Shown here: piece after piece, positions 7,756 through 13,651 of the stretch | Layout of the letters: every line of letters starts with the position of its first letter | Numbering within the stretch: position 1 is the first letter of the stretch | Assembly: GCA_903865465.1 (NCBI GenBank) | Contig: CAIPJU010000169.1 | Coordinates: 1 to 13,651 of the forward strand | Direction of reading: 5' to 3' | Source: an uncultured Bacteroidota bacterium | Lineage (GTDB): Bacteria; Bacteroidota; Bacteroidia; Bacteroidales; VadinHA17 | DNA length: 13,651 bases | Made by a program: the position numbers and the translations under genes | Notes under the pieces: generated by a model | Told to the model about the DNA's origin: nothing | Databases searched by the model: none | The model's input: the letters and a program-made list of their open reading frames with translations, nothing else

Positions 7756-8467
7756 TGTATTCCAGTATATAATTTAAGCCGTCTGAAACAATATCAGGCA
7801 AAAATGTTACATGATGTTCGATCCGTTTCGTGATGAACTCACCGTCGCCGCCTGTTAATATTATTTTGAAACCGCTATGTTTTTTTTTAAACGTGCGAAT
7901 ATACTCATTTATTTCATATATGACCCCAGTAATAACTCCTGCTCCGATTGCTTCATGGGTATTTCTTCCGGGAGATTGAAATTCATTGGATTCTGATACC
8001 AGCGGCAATCTTTGCGTGAATGTATTTAAGGCCTTGAATCTCATTGATATACCCGGAGAAATATTACCTCCTTTATATATATTGTCAGAAATAAAGTCGA
8101 AAGTGATGGCTGTCCCTGCATCTATTACCAGTATCTCAAATCCAGGGAAATATTTAATGGCTCCGGCGACCCCTGCCAGTCTGTCGGTTCCAAGCGATTC
8201 AGGTGTCTGGTATTCTATCTTAAAAGGAAACTCAGATTTGTGCGATAGAACATGTAAAAATGGAATTCTGCTCTTATCAAATTCCTTTATAAACTCCGGG
8301 ATACCACCGGTTGATGAAAGTATCGCTTTCTCAATTGACTCTGTTGAGATGAATTTCTCCAGCATTTCAGGGCTAAGATCCTGAAAACGGGCGCCACCTG
8401 CCTTTCTTCCCTCGGAGTAAAGTGCAAGCTTGGCATTGCTGTTTCCAATATCTATAATCAGATTCAT
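7736..8467 (-). CDS. coaX: Type III pantothenate kinase
   Basis: CoaX phosphorylates pantothenate in the first step of coenzyme A synthesis and belongs to the ASKHA fold. The 243-residue product shows the type III motifs: phosphate-1 loop DIGNSN at 6-11, substrate motif GTDR at 93-96, DAGTA at 116-120, GGNISPG at 133-139 and TGGDG at 205-209. Length is normal. I chose the ATG at 8467, which gives the usual MNLIIDIGN opening; a TTG at 8476 would add only three residues (Met-His-Ser) and is less likely. No clear Shine-Dalgarno site is present at either. The gene starts 20 bp after the mfd stop and its 3' end overlaps the outer-membrane protein gene by 20 bp. No type I or II pantothenate kinase gene is in the window. 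Confidence 0.95.
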   Translation of the reverse strand: MNLIIDIGNSNAKLALYSEGRKAGGARFQDLSPEMLEKFISTESIEKAILSSTGGIPEFIKEFDKSRIPFLHVLSHKSEFPFKIEYQTPESLGTDRLAGVAGAIKYFPGFEILVIDAGTAITFDFISDNIYKGGNISPGISMRFKALNTFTQRLPLVSESNEFQSPGRNTHEAIGAGVITGVIYEINEYIRTFKKKHSGFKIILTGGDGEFITKRIEHHVTFLPDIVSDGLNYILEYNAQKRV

Positions 8468-8487
8468 AGAATGCAATAATGCTGGGT

Positions 8488-11400
8488 TTAATACTTTTGG
8501 TTCTGAGCCTCAAGGATCTCGTTTAATATCCTGATTGCTGAGTTAACCGATTTTACATCTGAAATAGTGAGGCTGAGACGTTTTTCTTTCTGTTTCATGC
8601 TCATCTGCTTATGTTTCTTGCTTACAAAGTTCATAATGGAGATAAAAACCTGGGTCTTATAGAACCTGGAATTATGATCCGAAATAAAGTAAGCGATCAT
8701 CAGATTGTTTTTCAGGAGGATTTTCTCGATGCCCAGCCTGGTGGCAATCCATTTAATCTTAACAATATCCAGCAATGCCTGCGCTGGTGGCGGCAAAGCT
8801 CCGAACCTGTCTGTAACCTTCTTTCTGAAACCGGCAAGATCTTCTTCACTGCTTATTTCATTGATTTCCTTGTAAAGTCTTATTCTTTCGGGTATGCTCG
8901 ATACATATTCATCGGGGAACATAATTTCAAGATCAGTATCGATTTGGAAATCGGATACATATGATTTTTGATCTTCTTTCAGAGCAGGAGTTCCGGGTTT
9001 TACAGTTACCGGTGGCTGTTCTACAAATTCCGATTCCCTCAGTTCTGACAATGCTTCATTTAGTATTCTCTGGTAGGTTTCATATCCTACATCAGCAATA
9101 AAACCGCTCTGCTCTCCTCCAAGAAGGTTTCCCGATCCTCTTATATCGAGATCCTGCATTGCTATGTTAAACCCGCTGCCAAGTTCCGAGAACTCTTCAA
9201 TCGCCTTAAGCCGGCGTTTTGCTTCATGAGTGAGGGTTGTCATTGGCGGAGCAAGCAGATAACAGAATGCCTTCTTATTTGAACGGCCAACCCTCCCCCT
9301 AAGCTGATGAAGTTCCGACAAACCAAAATGATGAGCATCATTAATAAAGATGGTATTGGCATTTGGAATGTCGAGTCCCGACTCGATAATTGTTGTCGCC
9401 AGAAGCACATCATAATCACCCTGGATGAAATCGTACATGACATTTTCGACATGAGTGCCGTCCATCTGTCCGTGAACGATTGCGGATTTAACGTTAGGGC
9501 ATATCCGTCGTATCTGATCCTGAATCATCCTGATATTTTCAACCCTGTTGTGAATGAAGAAGACCTGCCCGCCTCTTGCTACTTCATATTCAATACCTTC
9601 CTTTATTATCTCTTCATTGAAACCATGAAGCTCGGTGATTATAGGCATCCTGTTGGGAGGGGGAGTATTTATGATAGAAAGATCCCGGGCACCCATAAGC
9701 GAAAACTGCAGGGTTCGCGGTATTGGCGTTGCAGTGAGTGTGAGGGTATCAACATTGGCTTTCAGTTTCTTGAGTTTTTCCTTTACCGAAACGCCGAAAC
9801 GCTGTTCTTCATCGATAATGAGAAGTCCAAGGTCTTTGAATTTAATCTCCTGACCTACAAGTTTATGAGTGCCTATTATTATGTCAATTTTACCATCGGC
9901 AAGATCCTTTATAATCTCCTTTTGTTCTGAAGGCTTTTTATGACGGCTCAGGTATTCAATATTGCAGGGGAATCCCTTCAAACGCGCTGAAAAAGTCTTG
10001 TAGTGCTGCAGGGCGAGGATTGTTGTAGGAACAAGCACCGCCGTTTGTTTACTGTCGGTGGCTGACTTGAATGCTGCCCTTATGGCAATTTCCGTCTTAC
10101 CGAATCCCACATCGCCGCATACAAGCCTGTCCATAGGATGTGAAGCCTCCATATCGCCTTTTACGGCAAGAGAGGAGGTAAGCTGATCGGGTGTATCCTC
10201 ATAGATGAACGAGGCTTCTAGTTCGCGCTGAAGATATGAGTCGGGCGAAAATGAATAACCCGGAGAGGCCATCCTTTTGGCATAGAGGTGAATAAGATCT
10301 TTGGCAATATCTTTAACCTTCGATTTTGTGGCAAGCTTCAGTTTCTGCCAGGCTCCCGAACCGAGTTTATAAATTTTGGGTTCTGCACCATCCTTCCCTT
10401 TGTATTTTGATATCCTGTAGAGTGAATGGATTCCAACATATAAAATGTCATTATCTCTGTAAACCAGCTTAATAGCCTCCTGTACCTTTCCGTTTACTTC
10501 AATCTTTTCAAGACCCCCGAACTTTCCGATTCCATGATCGATATGTACAACAAAATCGCCGGGATTAAGCCCTGTAAGTTCTTTTACCGAGATGCTCTCC
10601 TTTTTTGTGAAGTAGCCTCTTATTTTGAATTTGTGATACCTGTCGAAGATCTGGTGGTCTGTAAAGATTGCAATCTTCAGATCGTGATCGGTAAACCCGC
10701 CATGAAGATTCAGCAGAACCGGGATGAAATGAGCATCGGGATTTATCTCTGCGAAGATATCCCTGAGTCTTTCAATCTGCGACTCGCTTTCGGAAATCAC
10801 GTATGTGGTGTAACCTTCGGTATCGTTCAGAAGAAGCTTACCTGAGAGGAGTTCAAAATTTTTATTAAAAACAGGCTGAGGTTCGGTATGGAATTCAAAG
10901 AGCTCATCGATTTTAAAAAGCGTTTGTCTTCCGAATTCGGCTATCCTGAATTTTCTGCAGTGATCGAGAAAGGCGTTTCCGGTCATTATTGTCTCCTTCT
11001 TGCCGGCTATATGTCCCAATTCCTCCCTCTGTTCGGTCTGGGAGAAAATATTATTTATCTTCTCCTTTATATATACAGAATCATCAATCCATATAATTGA
11101 CGATGGCGGCAGGAAGTCGGTGAAAGAATCATTAATCTGTTCAATAGAGATATCCTGTATATTGGGGATTACCGAGATTTGCTTATGAGCCGCTACTGAA
11201 AGCTGGTCGTCAGTGTTGAATGAACGTATAGACTCGACCTCCTCACCAAAAAAGTCGACGCGATATGGCAGGTCGGCGGCATATGAGAAAACATCGGCAA
11301 TGCTTCCTCTTATAGAATACTGACCAGGTTCATAGACAAAATCGGTGCGTTGGAAATTATATTCATGAAGGATCTCTTCGAGGAATTCAAGAGATATCTT

Positions 11401-11850
11401 ATCTCCCTTGCTTATGCTGAAGGTGTTTTTCTTAAGATTCTTCCTGCTTACAACCTTTTCCATCACCGATTCGGGATAGGTTACAATTATCCCTTTTCTC
11501 TTACCCGAGGCAAGGTGGCTAAGAACTTCAGTTCGCAAAACAATATTGGCAGGTTCTGTCTGTTCGTACTGCACCGACCTTTTATAGCTTGATGGGAAGA
11601 AGAAGACCGATTCGTCGCCGAGAAGAGAGACGAGATCGTTATAAAAATAGGCAGCATCTTCCTTTTCGGGAATAACCGCAACGTGGGTTGTCTGTGACTT
11701 ATGGAACACATGGGCCATTATCACGGCTCTTGATGAGCCGGCTAAGCCTGCCAGCCGCAGATTACCGGATCTGCCTGAGTTCACAGCCTCAACAAGAGCC
11801 GGAACTGCAGGATGATTATTAAAATGTTCTGTTACCTTATTCTCTTTCAT
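8488..11850 (-). CDS. mfd: Transcription-repair coupling factor Mfd
   Basis: Mfd binds RNA polymerase stalled at DNA lesions, removes it by ATP-driven translocation and recruits UvrA. The 1120-residue length and domain order are typical. The UvrB-like N-terminal module covers about 1-350 (with FVYEPGQYSIRGSIADVF at 171-188). The RNA-polymerase-interaction (CarD-like) domain is about 425-520, containing GDFVVHIDHGIGKFGGLEKI at 431-450. The translocase core follows: Walker A GDVGFGKTE (579-587), DEEQRFG (680-686), TATPIPRT (706-713) and GRVGR (852-856), and then the RecG-like relay region around 890-920. The TRCF C-terminal domain spans about 975-1075. All motifs look intact. The ATG at 11850 is preceded by GGGAAG. 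The gene lies 48 bp after the histidine-kinase gene with no terminator between, so partial co-transcription is possible. Confidence 0.98.
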   Translation of the reverse strand: MKENKVTEHFNNHPAVPALVEAVNSGRSGNLRLAGLAGSSRAVIMAHVFHKSQTTHVAVIPEKEDAAYFYNDLVSLLGDESVFFFPSSYKRSVQYEQTEPANIVLRTEVLSHLASGKRKGIIVTYPESVMEKVVSRKNLKKNTFSISKGDKISLEFLEEILHEYNFQRTDFVYEPGQYSIRGSIADVFSYAADLPYRVDFFGEEVESIRSFNTDDQLSVAAHKQISVIPNIQDISIEQINDSFTDFLPPSSIIWIDDSVYIKEKINNIFSQTEQREELGHIAGKKETIMTGNAFLDHCRKFRIAEFGRQTLFKIDELFEFHTEPQPVFNKNFELLSGKLLLNDTEGYTTYVISESESQIERLRDIFAEINPDAHFIPVLLNLHGGFTDHDLKIAIFTDHQIFDRYHKFKIRGYFTKKESISVKELTGLNPGDFVVHIDHGIGKFGGLEKIEVNGKVQEAIKLVYRDNDILYVGIHSLYRISKYKGKDGAEPKIYKLGSGAWQKLKLATKSKVKDIAKDLIHLYAKRMASPGYSFSPDSYLQRELEASFIYEDTPDQLTSSLAVKGDMEASHPMDRLVCGDVGFGKTEIAIRAAFKSATDSKQTAVLVPTTILALQHYKTFSARLKGFPCNIEYLSRHKKPSEQKEIIKDLADGKIDIIIGTHKLVGQEIKFKDLGLLIIDEEQRFGVSVKEKLKKLKANVDTLTLTATPIPRTLQFSLMGARDLSIINTPPPNRMPIITELHGFNEEIIKEGIEYEVARGGQVFFIHNRVENIRMIQDQIRRICPNVKSAIVHGQMDGTHVENVMYDFIQGDYDVLLATTIIESGLDIPNANTIFINDAHHFGLSELHQLRGRVGRSNKKAFCYLLAPPMTTLTHEAKRRLKAIEEFSELGSGFNIAMQDLDIRGSGNLLGGEQSGFIADVGYETYQRILNEALSELRESEFVEQPPVTVKPGTPALKEDQKSYVSDFQIDTDLEIMFPDEYVSSIPERIRLYKEINEISSEEDLAGFRKKVTDRFGALPPPAQALLDIVKIKWIATRLGIEKILLKNNLMIAYFISDHNSRFYKTQVFISIMNFVSKKHKQMSMKQKEKRLSLTISDVKSVNSAIRILNEILEAQNQKY

Positions 11851-11898
11851 CTTCCCTGATCAGCCGGCAAATTTAGCATCTATTCACTGAAAATCTGC

Positions 11899-13257
11899 TT
11901 AACTTTGAAAACTCATACAAAAAACTGTCTCTTTATTGGGTACTGACCTCACTTTCAGGTTTCCTCCATGCGCTCTCATAATCTGCTTTGAGATGCTCAA
12001 CCCGATGCCTGAACCATTTTCGCGCGTAGTAAAAAACGGAATAAATATTTTCCCAAGATTCTCTTCACTTATGCCAGGTCCGTTATCGCTGACACATATA
12101 AGCGGGAAATTATTATTATCCGATTCTGCGACAATTTTTATTATGCTATCAGGCTCATTTTCATTTGCCTCTGCTGCATTCCTGATAAGATTTATAAGAA
12201 CCTGTGAGATAAGATTTTGGTCTGCAAATATTTCCATATCAGGATCTTCAGATATTACTGATATCTCAAGCCGGCCGCTATTCTCGAGTGAGCTGTAAAG
12301 AGTTTTGACACGGCTCATGAGATCCCACACCCTAAACCATTTTTTGTCGGGTGCAGGAACTCCTGTAAGTTTCCGGTAAGATTCCACAAACGACATCAGA
12401 CCTTTTCCCTGCTCCTTAATTACATTCAATCCCTGTAAGGTGGTTGCGATGGTCCTTACATTGAGCTGTTCAGGAAGTACAGGTTTGCCACCAGCAGAAT
12501 AAATATTTGAAAGGCTTTCTGAAAGGGAAGTTATGGGAGTAATGGAATTCATTATTTCGTGCATCAAAACCCGTATCAGCTTCATCCACGATTCAATCTC
12601 CTTTTCATCGAGCTCATTTTTAATATCCTGAATGGAAAGAATAACGAGTTCATTTTCATTGGTCTTAAATGAAGTAGCCTTAAGAGAAAGCTGAATTTCA
12701 CCGCTTTCAGCTGCGACTGCAACAAGTTTTCTTTCGAATGGCTTTATACAATTTATTGCCTCAAACAGTTTTTGGTCTTTCCTCTCAATCTGTTGTAAAT
12801 GAGTCAGAACTTCAATTGAGAGCAATCTTTTTGCAGAAGAATTAGCATGCAAAATGAATCCTTTCTCATTAAAGGTGATGATGCCGGTAGCAACATTTTC
12901 AAGCAGTGTTCTGAAATACTGTTCCTGCTGCCTGTTTTCAATTTTCTGCTGCTGAATCTGCTGATTAACCCTGTTCATACTATTATACAACTCTTTTAAA
13001 GCAGGGTTTTTTGTCTCGGCAGGAAAGGATAGGTTCGAATCATCATTTCTTACCGAATCGAAGAAAAATCTGATCTTCTTGTTTGTACTGTTGAGATACG
13101 ATATGAGATTGGTGGTGAGGAAAACTATTGTAATGAGTATGATTATTGATAAGCGCAATGACTGTGCAATCACAATACAATAACTCAGGATAACAGAGAA
13201 TAACACAATGAGAATAACTCTGACAATGATATTCCAATATAGATTTTTGCTGAACAT
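11899..13257 (-). CDS. PAS-domain sensor histidine kinase (NtrY/AtoS-like)
   Basis: This 452-residue inner-membrane kinase has two adjacent hydrophobic segments (about 10-31 and 35-55) with almost no periplasmic loop, so it probably senses a cytoplasmic or membrane signal. A linker with a Gln-rich coiled-coil-like stretch (about 88-113) leads to a PAS-like domain (about 114-212). The dimerisation helix holds LMHEIMNSITPI with His233 the phosphorylation site. The ATPase domain has the N box NLIRNAAEA (Asn360), G1 DNGPG (391-395), F box FIPFFTT (405-411) and G2 GSGIGL (415-420), so it looks active. The H-box form is that of NtrY/AtoS kinases, which pair with sigma-54-dependent regulators, and exactly such a regulator lies directly upstream. 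Its ATG overlaps the regulator's stop (TAATG), a strong sign of coupled translation. The signal is unknown. Confidence 0.94.
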   Translation of the reverse strand: MFSKNLYWNIIVRVILIVLFSVILSYCIVIAQSLRLSIIILITIVFLTTNLISYLNSTNKKIRFFFDSVRNDDSNLSFPAETKNPALKELYNSMNRVNQQIQQQKIENRQQEQYFRTLLENVATGIITFNEKGFILHANSSAKRLLSIEVLTHLQQIERKDQKLFEAINCIKPFERKLVAVAAESGEIQLSLKATSFKTNENELVILSIQDIKNELDEKEIESWMKLIRVLMHEIMNSITPITSLSESLSNIYSAGGKPVLPEQLNVRTIATTLQGLNVIKEQGKGLMSFVESYRKLTGVPAPDKKWFRVWDLMSRVKTLYSSLENSGRLEISVISEDPDMEIFADQNLISQVLINLIRNAAEANENEPDSIIKIVAESDNNNFPLICVSDNGPGISEENLGKIFIPFFTTRENGSGIGLSISKQIMRAHGGNLKVRSVPNKETVFCMSFQS

Positions 13258-13651
13258 TACATCGGTTTCTTAAATTTGTTATAAAGGGTCTGTCTCGTTA
13301 TTCCAAGCTGTTCGGCTGCAGCAGTGAAGTTGCCGTTATTCTTGCGCAGCGCCTCCTGAATCATATGTTTTTCCATCTCTTCGAGGGTTGTGAAAGGGTT
13401 CTCGCTATAGGAAGAGACTGAATGCACTAAATATAAATCATCGGGTTTTATGACGTTCGATTCACTCAGGATAACAGCTTTTTCGATACTATGCTGAAGT
13501 TCACGGACATTCCCGGGCCATTTATATTTAAGTAGTTTTTCATGTGCCTGCTGATTTATCTTAAGACCAGGTTTATCGTATTTATAAGCATACTTTTTAA
13601 GAAAGAATTCTGCCAGAATAAATATATCATTCCCCCTTTCCCTGAGAGGAG
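13257..13651 (-). CDS. Sigma-54-dependent response regulator (NtrC family), C-terminal part (5' end outside window)
   Basis: Read on the minus strand, the frame is open from the window edge to the TAA at 13259-13257 and encodes the last 130 residues. They start with PLRERGNDIFILAEFFL, the sensor II region of the AAA+ sigma-54-interaction domain, followed by KWPGNVRELQHSIEKAVIL, the hallmark of that domain's C-terminal end. A Fis-type helix-turn-helix (HTH_8) closes the protein: EEMEKHMIQEALRKNNGNFT, then AAAEQLGITRQTLYNKFKK. The receiver domain, Walker motifs and GAFTGA loop lie outside the window, so phospho-receiver status is inferred from the cognate kinase gene next door. The stop codon overlaps the kinase ATG by one base. 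Expected role: activation of sigma-54 promoters on the kinase signal. The targets cannot be read here. Confidence 0.93.
   Translation of the reverse strand, partial: PLRERGNDIFILAEFFLKKYAYKYDKPGLKINQQAHEKLLKYKWPGNVRELQHSIEKAVILSESNVIKPDDLYLVHSVSSYSENPFTTLEEMEKHMIQEALRKNNGNFTAAAEQLGITRQTLYNKFKKPM

Noticed and set aside
9307..9930. Plus-strand open frame of 207 residues opposite mfd
   Set aside because: It lies wholly over the conserved helicase core of Mfd and its translation looks like antisense of those motifs, with no domain or start signal.
11868..11875. TAAATTTG on the minus strand, like the Bacteroidota -7 element TAnnTTTG, upstream of mfd
   Set aside because: No TTTG-type -33 element is found at the right distance, and the motif is short enough to occur by chance, so a promoter is not supported.

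Overview
The window looks like part of a Bacteroidota chromosome, most likely Bacteroidales or a close relative. The support is a SusC/SusD pair followed by lipoproteins with DUF1735-like and fibronectin-III-like modules, A-rich leaders in place of clear Shine-Dalgarno sites, a lipoprotein-type LptC, and a Bacteroidota-style envelope gene cluster. I assign no species. The DNA is AT-leaning by eye, and no gene shows an obvious composition break, phage gene, transposase, tRNA, rRNA or CRISPR array.

Plus strand, 1-4330: the 3' end of a nutrient-uptake locus. In order it holds the C-terminal 241 residues of a SusC/RagA TonB-dependent outer-membrane channel, a complete SusD-like lipoprotein, a DUF1735-type lipoprotein and a lipoprotein with two fibronectin-III-like modules. 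The genes are 7 to 43 bp apart and end at a strong intrinsic terminator. No enzyme gene is present in the visible part, so the substrate is unknown. The three lipoproteins all have a lysine/acidic tail just after the lipobox cysteine, which suggests surface display.

Minus strand, 13651-4460: a compact run read right to left. It starts with the C-terminal part of a sigma-54-dependent regulator, then its histidine kinase (joined by a TAATG overlap), then mfd, coaX, a beta-barrel outer-membrane protein, lptC and a CNNM/CBS/CorC-type membrane protein. Most junctions are short gaps or overlaps. The exception is the 148-bp lptC-CNNM gap, which holds an imperfect inverted repeat built from CACAGAG/CTCTGTG units.

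The two gene sets converge at 4278-4459. No gene-free stretch exceeds 300 bases. Most of the window is ordinary core and uptake biology. The items most worth checking are the inverted repeat element, the enzyme-free lipoprotein tail of the SusCD locus, and the linkage of a two-component system to mfd. I did not find a convincing new defence or mobile system.
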